Assembly: GCA_902782805.1 (NCBI GenBank)
Contig: CACZON010000109.1
Location: 1-14,340 of the forward strand
Length of the DNA: 14,340 nucleotides
Source of the DNA: Oscillospiraceae bacterium
Lineage (GTDB): Bacteria; Bacillota; Clostridia; Oscillospirales; Acutalibacteraceae
Reading direction: 5' to 3'
Positions 1 to 6,243 of the stretch are shown here, in pieces. Numbering within the stretch: the first letter of the stretch is position 1; each line of letters starts with the position of its first letter. Under the pieces are notes generated by a model that saw only the letters and a list, made by a program, of their open reading frames with translations, did no database searches and had not been told where the DNA came from. The position numbers were made by a program, and so were the translations under genes.

Positions 1-933
1 TCTTCCGAGCCGGAGCCTTCTTCCGAGCCGACCGAAAAGACGCCGGTCAACGTGATGGTTCTGAGCGGAACGACCGGATTCGGTATGGCGTACCTGATGG
101 ATCAGGCCGCGAACGGCTCCGCCCTTGCGCCGTACGCGTTCAGCGTGGAGACCGACGCCTCGAACGTCACCGCCGCATTGGTCAACGGTTCGGTCGATAT
201 CGCGGCGCTGCCGACCAACGCAGCCTCGGCGGTTTACAACAAAACTCAGGGCGGCGTAAAGCTGCTGGCGCTCAATACGCTCGGCGTTCTCTATCTGGTT
301 CGCAACGGCGGCGACGAGATCGCTTCCTTTGAGGATCTTCGCGGCAAAACCGTTTACGCGCCCGCCCAGAACCCGACCTTTATCTTCAGCTATCTCTGCG
401 AAAAGAACGGCCTGAAGGTCGGCGAGGATATCACGATCGATAATTCCTACGCTCAGCCCGCCGATCTGCGCACCGCGCTCGCGAGCGGCGAGGTCGAGCT
501 TGCCGTATTGCCCGAGCCGATGGTCACGATCGCGAAAAGCGCGAGCGAGACCGTTTCCGTTGCGATGGATCTGACGAAAGAATGGGATCTTGTCTCTCCG
601 CAGGGAAGCCTCGTTCAGGGCTGCGTCGTCGTACGAAGCGAATTTGCGCAGGAGCACCCCGCCGAGGTGGACACTTTCCTCGCGGAATATCAGGCTTCGA
701 TCGAAGCGCTGCTCGCCGATCCGGCCGCCGTTTCGGTGATGATCGAAAGCACGGGCATCTTCAACAAAGCGCCCGTCGCGCAGAAAGCGATCCCCAACTG
801 CAACATCTGCTTCCTGAAAGGGGAGGAGATGAAGGAAAAGATGAAGAACTTCCTCGAAATCATGTATGAAACGGCGCCTCAGTCAATCGGCGGGGCGATC
901 CCGGGAGACGATTTCTATTATATCGAAGGATAA
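1..933 (+). CDS. ABC transporter substrate-binding lipoprotein, NMT1/SsuA–TauA type (5' partial)
   Basis: This is the extracytoplasmic solute receptor of an ABC importer. The reading frame is open from base 1, so the signal peptide and lipobox lie upstream of the window. The visible part begins with a Ser/Glu/Pro linker (SSEPEPSSEPTEK), typical of the flexible tether after a lipidated Cys in Gram-positive lipoproteins. The mature domain starts at VNVMVLSGTTGFGMAYL and reads like the NMT1/THI5, SsuA and TauA fold: two alpha/beta lobes, a ligand loop near GTTGFGMA, then LRGKTVYAP and a PEPMV segment. The gene is followed 1 nt later by a permease and then an ATPase, which completes the importer. 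The ligand cannot be told from sequence; taurine/sulfonate-, nitrate- and pyrimidine/thiamine-precursor-type receptors share this fold. The GTG at 52 is only the first start-like codon in the window, not the real start. Confidence 0.9.
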   Translation, partial: SSEPEPSSEPTEKTPVNVMVLSGTTGFGMAYLMDQAANGSALAPYAFSVETDASNVTAALVNGSVDIAALPTNAASAVYNKTQGGVKLLALNTLGVLYLVRNGGDEIASFEDLRGKTVYAPAQNPTFIFSYLCEKNGLKVGEDITIDNSYAQPADLRTALASGEVELAVLPEPMVTIAKSASETVSVAMDLTKEWDLVSPQGSLVQGCVVVRSEFAQEHPAEVDTFLAEYQASIEALLADPAAVSVMIESTGIFNKAPVAQKAIPNCNICFLKGEEMKEKMKNFLEIMYETAPQSIGGAIPGDDFYYIEG

Positions 934-934
934 T

Positions 935-1711
935 ATGCAGGCTTTTTTGAAGAAAACAGGAAAAGCCCTCGGCGTCCTCCTTTTCTGGATCGGCGTCTGG
1001 GCGCTGCTGTCGTGGCGGGTGAACCAGGAGCTTCTGCTCCCTTCGCCCGGTGCGGTTTTCCTGCGCCTTTTTGAGCTCGCCGCAACGGGCGGCTTCTGGC
1101 TGACCTTGCTTTCTTCGCTTTGGAAGATCCTGCTGAGTATCCTGGCGGCCGTTCTGCTCGGCGTTCTGCTCGCGCTTGCGACCCGGCGGTTTTCTCTGCT
1201 GCGCGCGCTTTTTGCGCCGCTGCTTTCCATGATCAAATCCACCCCGGTCGCGTCGTTCATCATTCTCGCGCTCGTCTGGATGGGAAGATCGTTCGTGCCG
1301 CCGTTTATCTGCGCTTTGATGGTCATACCGATCGTCTGGGAAAACGTGAGCGCCGGGATCGCGAACATCGACCCCGCGCTGCTGGAACTCGGGAAGGTCT
1401 ATCGTCTTTCGGGCGGAAAGATCCTCCGGAAGATCTACGTTCCTTCCGTCATGCCCTATTTCCTCTCGGCCTGCCGCGCTTCGATGGGCCTCGCCTGGAA
1501 GGCGGGCATTGCCGCGGAGGTGCTGACCGTCCCGGGAAACTCCATCGGAAAAATGATTTACGAATCGAAGCTCTACCTTGAGACGACAGATCTGTTCGTC
1601 TGGACGGTCGCGGTGATTCTGCTGAGCTTCCTGCTCGAAAAAGCGGCGATGAAGCTGATCGGAACGCTCGGGCGGCGCTGCAACGCAAACGAGGTGACGG
1701 CCAATGCTTGA
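935..1711 (+). CDS. ABC transporter permease (SsuC/TauC-like)
   Basis: This 258-residue membrane protein would form the channel of the importer encoded by its neighbours. It has an N-terminal transmembrane helix (about residues 10–27), further hydrophobic segments (about 60–84, 105–135, 220–240), and the BPD-type cytoplasmic coupling loop LLELGKVYRLSGGKILRKIY followed by VPSVMPYF, the EAA-loop region that contacts the ATPase. The start chosen is ATG 935, one base after the upstream stop TAA (931–933), with a weak GAAGGA ribosome site just before it. The frame stays open further upstream to 866, but that part overlaps the receptor gene. Its 3' end overlaps the ATPase start by 8 nt, indicating translational coupling. 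Substrate unknown. Confidence 0.92.
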   Translation: MQAFLKKTGKALGVLLFWIGVWALLSWRVNQELLLPSPGAVFLRLFELAATGGFWLTLLSSLWKILLSILAAVLLGVLLALATRRFSLLRALFAPLLSMIKSTPVASFIILALVWMGRSFVPPFICALMVIPIVWENVSAGIANIDPALLELGKVYRLSGGKILRKIYVPSVMPYFLSACRASMGLAWKAGIAAEVLTVPGNSIGKMIYESKLYLETTDLFVWTVAVILLSFLLEKAAMKLIGTLGRRCNANEVTANA

Positions 1712-2303
1712 ATTTTCGAACGTTTCCGCGGCCTTCGGGGAAAACCGGGTGCTGGAGCATCTCAGCTTCCGCCTCGAAAAAGGCGAGCACGCCGCGTTTA
1801 TGGGCCCTTCCGGCTGCGGCAAGACGACGCTTCTGTATCTCGCGGCCGGGCTCCGGGCGCCGAACGGCGGTGAAGTTCGCCGCGAAAGCGATAAAATCGC
1901 CGTCGTCTTTCAGGAGCCGCGGCTGCTGCCCTGGATGAACGCCGAAGAAAACGTCGCGCTCGTTCTCGGCGCAGACGCGCCGCAGGAGCGGGCGCAAACC
2001 GCGCTTTCGCGCGCCGGGCTCTCGGATGCGCGCGAGAAACTGCCCACCGAACTTTCCGGCGGCATGCAGCAGCGCGTTTCGCTTGCGCGCGCGCTCGCGT
2101 TCGACGGCGATCTTCTGCTGCTCGACGAACCGTTTCGCGGGCTCGACGAAGCGCTGCGCGCGCAGATGACCGAATGGATCCGCGAAGCGTCGGCGGGCAA
2201 AACGATGATCCTGATCACCCACGATCCGAACGATGCGTCGGCGCTCTGCGAAACGCTCTATGAATACCGCGAAAAATCGTTTGTGAAAAAAACTCCGGAC
2301 TGA
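1704..2303 (+). CDS. ABC transporter ATP-binding protein (SsuB/TauB-like)
   Basis: ATPase subunit that would energise the importer formed with the two preceding genes. All nucleotide-binding motifs are present: Walker A GPSGCGKTT (34–42), Q-loop Gln70 in VVFQEPRLLPW, signature LSGGMQQR (117–124), Walker B DLLLLDEP (136–143), D-loop GLDE and H-loop His173 in ITHD. The VFQEPRLLPWM stretch is characteristic of the nitrate/sulfonate/taurine group. At 199 residues it is shorter than the roughly 240–260 usual in this group and ends soon after the H-loop domain, lacking a C-terminal extension. It overlaps the permease by 8 nt. Its last codons and its stop codon are built into the intrinsic terminator at 2290–2321. 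Confidence 0.94.
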   Translation: MLEFSNVSAAFGENRVLEHLSFRLEKGEHAAFMGPSGCGKTTLLYLAAGLRAPNGGEVRRESDKIAVVFQEPRLLPWMNAEENVALVLGADAPQERAQTALSRAGLSDAREKLPTELSGGMQQRVSLARALAFDGDLLLLDEPFRGLDEALRAQMTEWIREASAGKTMILITHDPNDASALCETLYEYREKSFVKKTPD

Positions 2304-2321
2304 GTCCGGAGTTTCTTTTTT
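2290..2321 (+). terminator. Intrinsic terminator of the ABC operon, stop codon in the loop
   Basis: An 11-bp perfect stem, AAACTCCGGAC (2290–2300) with GTCCGGAGTTT (2304–2314), encloses a 3-nt loop that is exactly the TGA stop codon of the ATPase gene (2301–2303). It is followed by a C and a six-T run (2316–2321). The left arm encodes the last residues of the protein. Confidence 0.92.
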
Positions 2322-2340
2322 GAAAGCGTCGGCGCGCCTC

Positions 2341-2369
2341 TTGAAAAATGCCGCCGTATCATTTAGAAT
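2341..2369 (+). promoter_or_regulatory. SigA-type promoter of rpe
   Basis: TTGAAA (2341–2346), a 17-nt spacer, then TAGAAT (2364–2369): 5/6 matches to consensus in each box with optimal spacing. Predicted transcription start is near 2376, about 10 nt upstream of the rpe Shine–Dalgarno sequence. It also rules out the longer in-frame start at 2320. Confidence 0.75.
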
Positions 2370-2400
2370 AGAAGCAGAAAAAGACTGGAGCGTGAGTAAC

Positions 2401-3033
2401 TTGAAAATAGCGCCTTCTGTTTTAGCAGCCGATTTTCTCTGCCTCGGGGAGCAGCTTCAAAAGGTCGAAGCCGCCGGCGCGGATCTGATCCATCTCGATA
2501 TCATGGACGGGATCTTCGTTCCGAACCTTTCGATCGGATTTCCGGTCGTCGAAAGCATCCGGCGCGGAACCTCCCTTCCGCTGGACGTCCATCTGATGAT
2601 CAAGCATCCGCTTCGGTACGCGCAGCGCTTCTGCGATGCGGGTGCCTGGGGGATTACTTTCCATATAGAATGTGCGGACGATATCGACGAAACGATCGAA
2701 GCGATCCGAAAAGGCGGCGCGCGCCCGGCGCTTTCCCTGCGCCCGTCGACGCCGGCCGAACGCCTGCTGCCGTATCTTTCAAAGGTCGATATGGTGCTCG
2801 TGATGGCGGTGGAGCCGGGCTTCGGCGGCCAGAAATTCATGCCGGAAATGCTCGATCGCATCCGCTGGCTCAAAAAAATGAAGCCGGATCTGCCCGTTGA
2901 GGTCGACGGCGGAATCAACGTTCGGACCGTTCGCGATTGCGCCGCGGCCGGCGCGGATATCTGCGTCTCCGGCTCAAAAGTCTTCCGCGCCGAGGATATC
3001 CGGGCGGCGGTTCTGGAGCTCAAATCAGAGTAA
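2401..3033 (+). CDS. rpe: Ribulose-phosphate 3-epimerase
   Basis: Interconverts D-ribulose 5-phosphate and D-xylulose 5-phosphate in the cytosolic pentose phosphate pathway. It is a TIM barrel with the family motifs in order: KIAPSVLAADF at the N-terminus, HLDIMDGIFVPN with the metal-binding His and catalytic Asp, DVHLMIKHP, VMAVEPGFGGQKF, the second catalytic Asp in VEVDGGIN, and the phosphate-binding VSGSKVF. Length is 210 residues, close to the usual 215–225. I chose TTG 2401 because TGGAG (2386–2390) lies 10 nt upstream and the protein then begins exactly like family members (M-KIAPS). GTG 2392 is in frame but sits 1 nt from that ribosome site. The gene has its own promoter and is monocistronic as far as visible. 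Its 3' end overlaps the convergent gene's 3' end by 9 bp. Confidence 0.95.
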   Translation: MKIAPSVLAADFLCLGEQLQKVEAAGADLIHLDIMDGIFVPNLSIGFPVVESIRRGTSLPLDVHLMIKHPLRYAQRFCDAGAWGITFHIECADDIDETIEAIRKGGARPALSLRPSTPAERLLPYLSKVDMVLVMAVEPGFGGQKFMPEMLDRIRWLKKMKPDLPVEVDGGINVRTVRDCAAAGADICVSGSKVFRAEDIRAAVLELKSE

Positions 3034-3561
3034 ACGCGAAAGATTCGTTTCAAAAACAAGAAGCTCTCCGTGCTCGCGGATCCTCCCCAGCGCGGCAGGG
3101 CTTTTTTCCTGTCTGTCCGCATATTCCTTCAGGAGCGCGGCGGTTTTTCGCTGCCGTGAAAACGGCGTCTTTACAAAGAGGAAGTACGCGCCCCGAAGGC
3201 GCCGCAGCGAAACGACGCTGTCCGGATAATTCCGGCGCAGCAGCCGCAGCGCGTCGATCAGCGCGTCCTCGCAGGGAATGCGGAAGCAGAGCGTTGTTTC
3301 TCCGCGCACCCGGAATCGTCGTGCGCTCAAAAGCGAATACAGGAGAAAATACCGCCCCTCAAAGGAAGAAACCGCGATCGAAAGCTTCCGCGCGCGCCTC
3401 GAGAGCGCGCATCGCCGGGCGGCCGCTTCAAAGATCCGCGCGGCGATCAGCCGGGTCCGGAACGATTGCCGGGCGATTTCCGGCGCAAATCCGAGCGCCC
3501 GGCACTCCTCGGCGGAAAGGACGACCAGCAGATGCGTCGGATCGATCGTTTTCAGCTTCAT
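3025..3561 (-). CDS. MecA-family adaptor protein (divergent)
   Basis: A 178-residue protein that reads like a divergent MecA, the adaptor that hands substrates to the ClpC–ClpP protease. The N-terminal part (MKLKTIDPTHLLVVLSAEE … RIFEAAARRC) parallels MecA's N-terminal substrate-binding domain. The C-terminal part (EDALIDALRLL … LRGAYFLFV … LLKEYADR … REHGELLVFETNLSRL) parallels the ClpC-binding domain that ends in an EHG-containing segment. The linker is very short, the protein is smaller than the usual 200–240, and it is strikingly Arg-rich where typical MecA is acidic. The start is ATG at 3561 because GGGAGG lies 7 nt upstream; the longer in-frame start has no such site. It converges with and overlaps rpe by 9 bp. 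Family assignment is by pattern only; a structure or profile search would settle it. Confidence 0.62.
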   Translation of the reverse strand: MKLKTIDPTHLLVVLSAEECRALGFAPEIARQSFRTRLIAARIFEAAARRCALSRRARKLSIAVSSFEGRYFLLYSLLSARRFRVRGETTLCFRIPCEDALIDALRLLRRNYPDSVVSLRRLRGAYFLFVKTPFSRQRKTAALLKEYADRQEKSPAALGRIREHGELLVFETNLSRLL

Positions 3562-3652
3562 AAAACGCCTCCCGAAAAAACGAGTCTGTCTCATAGTATG
3601 CCCGGTTTTTCCGGTTTGCGCCTGCGGGCGCGGATTTTCGGCAAAATCGGGG

Positions 3653-3670
3653 CTGTTTTTGAAAAAACAG
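3653..3670. repeat. Short inverted repeat between the MecA-like gene and darA
   Basis: CTGTTTT (3653–3659) and AAAACAG (3664–3670) form a near-perfect palindrome. A second small inverted repeat, GATTTT–CGGC–AAAATC, lies about 20 nt upstream (around 3633–3648). Both sit between divergent genes, where regulatory sites are expected. Neither is followed by a U-tract, so I do not call them terminators. Function unknown. Confidence 0.35.
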
Positions 3671-3703
3671 GCGGCGCCACTCCCGGAAAATCGCAAAATT
3701 CTA

Positions 3704-3732
3704 TAGATTTTTTCATCAGAAAATGATAAAAT
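3704..3732 (+). promoter_or_regulatory. Extended -10 promoter of darA
   Basis: TGATAAAAT (3724–3732) is an extended -10 (TGn plus TAAAAT). A weak -35, TAGATT (3704–3709), lies 17 nt upstream. Predicted transcription start near 3739, about 12 nt before the darA ribosome site AGGGAGG. Confidence 0.6.
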
Positions 3733-3764
3733 GGAACTACAAAGAACAAAAGGGAGGTTTCCGT

Positions 3765-4091
3765 ATGAAATTAATCATGGCCATCGTCAGCAATGAAGAC
3801 AGCACCGCCGTGTCCCATGCGCTCACAAAGGCGGGCTTTTCCGTTACCAAGCTGGCTACCACCGGCGGTTTCCTGAGATCCGGAAACACGACCTTGATTT
3901 CCGGCGTGGAAGACGAACGGGTCAACAAAGCGATCGAAATCATCTCGAAAAAGAGCAGCAGCCGTACGCAGGTCGTACCTACGATGAGCGGAAGCATGGA
4001 CGTCGGCGTCTATTCTTCCTTCCCGGTAGAGGTTACCGTCGGCGGCGCTACGATCTTTGTGCTGGATGTCGAACGGTTTGAAAAAGTCTGA
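3765..4091 (+). CDS. darA: Cyclic-di-AMP receptor DarA (PII-like, YaaQ/PstA)
   Basis: Small cytosolic PII-like protein that binds the second messenger c-di-AMP; the family is trimeric and its downstream partner is not settled. At 108 residues it matches the family's usual 109. The diagnostic stretch LATTGGFLRSGNTTLISGVE, which includes the nucleotide-contacting TTGGF and GNTTL segments, is present, and the C-terminal strand region VGGATIFVLDVERFEKV is typical. ATG 3765 is chosen because AGGGAGG (3751–3757) lies 7 nt upstream; the longer frame to 3723 has no ribosome site and overlaps the promoter. It heads the darA–holB–ricT run, with 6 nt to holB. In B. subtilis the same gene lies in the tmk–darA–yaaR–holB–ricT operon, which supports the call. 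Confidence 0.95.
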   Translation: MKLIMAIVSNEDSTAVSHALTKAGFSVTKLATTGGFLRSGNTTLISGVEDERVNKAIEIISKKSSSRTQVVPTMSGSMDVGVYSSFPVEVTVGGATIFVLDVERFEKV

Positions 4092-4097
4092 CAGACG

Positions 4098-4946
4098 ATG
4101 AAAATCGAAATTGAAACGCTGCTTTCCGAAGTTTCCGGGCGGCTCGCCGCCGGAACGCTTCCGCATGCGATGATCCTCGAGGGCGCCGGCGCCGAAGACG
4201 CCGCGGTCCGGATTTCCGCCGCCTGCGTCTGTACTTCTTCGCTTCCGGATAAGCCGTGCGCCCTGTGTACCGCCTGCAAAAAGGCGTTTGCCCGAATCCA
4301 TCCGGACGTTCATATTGCGCAGGGGAGCGGATCCGCGCGGTCTTTTCACGTCGACGAGATCCGCTTTATCCGCGAGGACGCCTACGTCCGCCCCAACGAA
4401 GCGGCGAGAAAAGTCTATCTGTTCCTTCATGCGGAGGATATGACGGAGAGCGCGCAGAACGCGCTGCTGAAGCTTTTGGAGGAGCCGCCGCAGGAGATTT
4501 TGTTCCTTCTCGTCTGCGAAAACGCAAAGGCGCTTTTGCCGACGGTGCTTTCGCGCGTTCAGCTTTACGACCTCGGCGAGGGTTTCGTTGAAGAAACGGA
4601 CGAAACGCTGTCGGCCGACTGCGAGGCGATCGCCGCCGCGCTGACCGGCGCGAACGAGATGGATTTTCTGGCGCTTTCGGCGCCGCTGATCGCGGACCGC
4701 GAGCGGTTCTCAAAAACGCTCGCCGCGCTCTCGCAGATCTTTTTCGGCGCGGCAAAAGCCGCGGCCTGCGGCGAACCGGGCGAAGGCGCCGCGGCGATTC
4801 TCTGTACTTCGCTGCCGCTTACGCGAATCCTGAAGCTGGTTTCCCTGAGCCGGGAGACGAAGGAGAAAATGAACGCCAACGCAAACCACGCCCTGCTTGT
4901 CACCTCGTATTTTTCCGCGCTCTACGCGGCCCGTTTCGGGCTTTGA
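4098..4946 (+). CDS. holB: DNA polymerase III subunit delta' (clamp-loader)
   Basis: Clamp-loader subunit of the replicative polymerase. As expected for delta', it is an AAA+ fold with no working Walker A (MILEGAGAEDAA at 25–36, no GKT). It keeps the Cys-rich zinc module (Cys43 or 45, then C54–C57–C60 in PCALCTACKKA followed by HPDV) and the highly conserved AQNALLKLLEEPP (119–131). The sensor-1 SRC motif is LSRVQ here, with Val instead of Cys. Length 282 residues is somewhat short of the 300–330 usual. No Shine–Dalgarno is visible before ATG 4098, so translation is probably coupled to darA, whose stop is 6 nt upstream. yaaR, which separates the two in B. subtilis, is absent. Confidence 0.92.
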   Translation: MKIEIETLLSEVSGRLAAGTLPHAMILEGAGAEDAAVRISAACVCTSSLPDKPCALCTACKKAFARIHPDVHIAQGSGSARSFHVDEIRFIREDAYVRPNEAARKVYLFLHAEDMTESAQNALLKLLEEPPQEILFLLVCENAKALLPTVLSRVQLYDLGEGFVEETDETLSADCEAIAAALTGANEMDFLALSAPLIADRERFSKTLAALSQIFFGAAKAAACGEPGEGAAAILCTSLPLTRILKLVSLSRETKEKMNANANHALLVTSYFSALYAARFGL

Positions 4947-4960
4947 GCGCGATGCATCAG

Positions 4961-4977
4961 CCGGATCCGGGATCCGG
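4961..4977 (+). repeat. Hairpin just upstream of the ricT ribosome site
   Basis: CCGGAT (4961–4966) pairs with ATCCGG (4972–4977) around a 5-nt loop, ending 1 nt before the AAAGGAG ribosome site of ricT. There is no U-tract, so it is not a standard terminator. It might modulate ricT translation or mark an mRNA processing point; this is inference. Confidence 0.4.
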
Positions 4978-4994
4978 AAAGGAGTAAACCGCCT

Positions 4995-5864
4995 ATGGCA
5001 GAAGTGATCGGAATCCGTTTTAAGGAAAACGGAAAACTGTATTATTTTGATCCGAACGGAACGCAGTTCACGCTCGGACAGCTTGCAATCGTCGAAACGG
5101 CCCACGGGATCGAATGCGGAACCGTTTCGATGGAAAACACCGAAGTCGACGCCGCTTCGATCGTTCAGCCGCTGAAAAAAGCGCTGCGCGCGGCGACGAA
5201 AGCAGACGAGAAGAAACTCGAAGAAAACCTCGAAAAAGAGAAAAAGGCGTTCGAAATCTGCGAACAGAAGATCGCCGAGCACGATCTTGCGATGAAGCTG
5301 ATCAGCGCCGAATATACGTTTGACTGCTCCAAGGTCCTTTTCTATTTCACGGCGGACGGACGGATCGATTTCCGCGCGCTCGTAAAGGATCTCGCCGCCG
5401 TTTTCCGTACGCGGATCGAGTTGAGACAGATCGGCGTGCGCGACGAAGCGAAGATCCTCGGTGGGATCGGGATCTGCGGCAGACCGTTCTGCTGCACCAC
5501 GTTCCTCGACGATTTCCAGCCCGTCTCGATCAAGATGGCAAAGGAGCAGGGGCTTTCGCTCAATCCGTCGAAGATTTCCGGTGCCTGCGGAAGACTGATG
5601 TGCTGCCTGAAATACGAGCAGGAGGCCTATTCCGACCTGCTCAGGCGGACCCCGAAGACCGGCGCGATCGTCATGACGCCGAACGGCCGCGGAGTCGTTA
5701 CGGATCAGAACCTCCTGACCGGCGTTCTGACCGTAAGCCTCGAAAAGGATCCGGACGCGGCGCCGCAGACCTACAAGGTTTCCGAGGTGCGCGTGATCCG
5801 CGACGGAAAGATCAAAATCGACAAATCGGAGCTCGCCCAGTTCGGCGGACTCGAAAAAAATTGA
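4995..5864 (+). CDS. ricT: PSP1-domain protein RicT (YaaT)
   Basis: Member of the PSP1/YaaT family. In B. subtilis RicT joins RicA and RicF in an Fe-S complex that acts with RNase Y in mRNA maturation and influences sporulation, competence and biofilm decisions. This copy has 289 residues. The cysteines expected to hold the cluster are clear: CGRPFCC (161–167) and CGRLMCC (198–204), the family's hallmark. An acidic/basic, probably coiled segment (about 65–100, rich in Glu and Lys) precedes them. ATG 4995 follows AAAGGAG with about 9 nt spacing. Position after holB matches B. subtilis, but yabA, which follows there, is missing and a ferredoxin gene is next instead. RicA and RicF are not in the window. 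Confidence 0.93.
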   Translation: MAEVIGIRFKENGKLYYFDPNGTQFTLGQLAIVETAHGIECGTVSMENTEVDAASIVQPLKKALRAATKADEKKLEENLEKEKKAFEICEQKIAEHDLAMKLISAEYTFDCSKVLFYFTADGRIDFRALVKDLAAVFRTRIELRQIGVRDEAKILGGIGICGRPFCCTTFLDDFQPVSIKMAKEQGLSLNPSKISGACGRLMCCLKYEQEAYSDLLRRTPKTGAIVMTPNGRGVVTDQNLLTGVLTVSLEKDPDAAPQTYKVSEVRVIRDGKIKIDKSELAQFGGLEKN

Positions 5865-5873
5865 GAGATTCTC

Positions 5874-5901
5874 TTGCAATTTGAAGATTCTGTGGTAAAA
5901 T
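5874..5901 (+). promoter_or_regulatory. Promoter of the ferredoxin gene
   Basis: TTGCAA (5874–5879), 16-nt spacer, then TAAAAT (5896–5901) preceded by TGG (an extended -10). The predicted start near 5908 leaves about 11 nt before the GGAGGTG ribosome site. It resembles the darA promoter in its TGnTAAAAT -10. Confidence 0.72.
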
Positions 5902-5932
5902 AGGGTTAAATTCCAAACGGAGGTGTTGTTAT

Positions 5933-6103
5933 ATGGCATATAAAATTTCGGACGCTTGCATCGCTTGCGGCGCTTGCGCGGACGGCTGCCCGGTCAGCGC
6001 GATTTCTGAGGGCGACGGAAAATACGAGATCGATCCCGAGGTCTGCATCGATTGCGGAGCTTGCGCGGATACTTGCCCGGTAGGAGCCCCGGAGCAGGCG
6101 TAA
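5933..6103 (+). CDS. 2[4Fe-4S] ferredoxin, clostridial type
   Basis: A 56-residue cytosolic electron carrier. It has two complete cluster motifs in tandem: C9-IA-C12-GA-C15-ADG-C19-P and C38-ID-C41-GA-C44-ADT-C48-P, the CxxCxxCxxxCP pattern twice with the usual internal symmetry, and an acidic composition. Length equals the classic clostridial ferredoxins (about 55). GGAGGTG (5919–5925) lies 7 nt before ATG 5933. It has its own promoter and terminator, so it is an independent unit inside the ricT–trmN6–rsmI neighbourhood. It points to an anaerobic lifestyle. Redox partners are not in the window. Confidence 0.96.
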   Translation: MAYKISDACIACGACADGCPVSAISEGDGKYEIDPEVCIDCGACADTCPVGAPEQA

Positions 6104-6114
6104 AAAATCAACCG

Positions 6115-6151
6115 AAAAAGCGGAGTTTCAGTTTTGAACCTCCGCTTTTTT
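6115..6151 (+). terminator. Intrinsic terminator of the ferredoxin gene
   Basis: AAAAAGCGGAG (6115–6125) pairs with CTCCGCTTTTT (6140–6150). Inside, TTCA pairs with TGAA around a GTTT loop, and the T-run continues to 6151. Confidence 0.92.
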
Positions 6152-6243
6152 CATAAGAACACGAAAAACGCCGCGCCGAAGTCCGGCGCGCAAAAGAGCC
6201 CGACGCGCACGCGGCGAGACTTTTGAACAAAGAGGATCAAACC

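Noticed and set aside
1..40. Repeated TCTTCCGAGCCG units at the window edge, possible direct repeat element
   Set aside because: They are in frame with the lipoprotein and encode its Ser/Glu/Pro linker, which explains the repetition.
860..1822. Long minus-strand open frame (320 codons) opposite the permease
   Set aside because: Shadow of the permease gene: composition is Arg/Gln/Asp-rich low complexity, with no recognisable domain and no ribosome site, while the plus-strand protein has clear family motifs.
4710..5939. 409-codon minus-strand open frame opposite holB/ricT
   Set aside because: Shadow of ricT, whose paired CGRxxCC motifs, ribosome site and gene-order context are unambiguous on the plus strand.
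5929..6111. 60-codon minus-strand open frame opposite the ferredoxin
   Set aside because: Antisense of the two repeated ferredoxin cluster motifs, which explains its repetitive look; the ferredoxin has promoter, ribosome site and terminator.
6172..6190. Seven-bp GC hairpin (CGCGCCG/CGGCGCG) upstream of trmN6
   Set aside because: No U-tract on the plus strand; on the minus strand a TTTTT follows after 3 nt, but there is no minus-strand gene to terminate.
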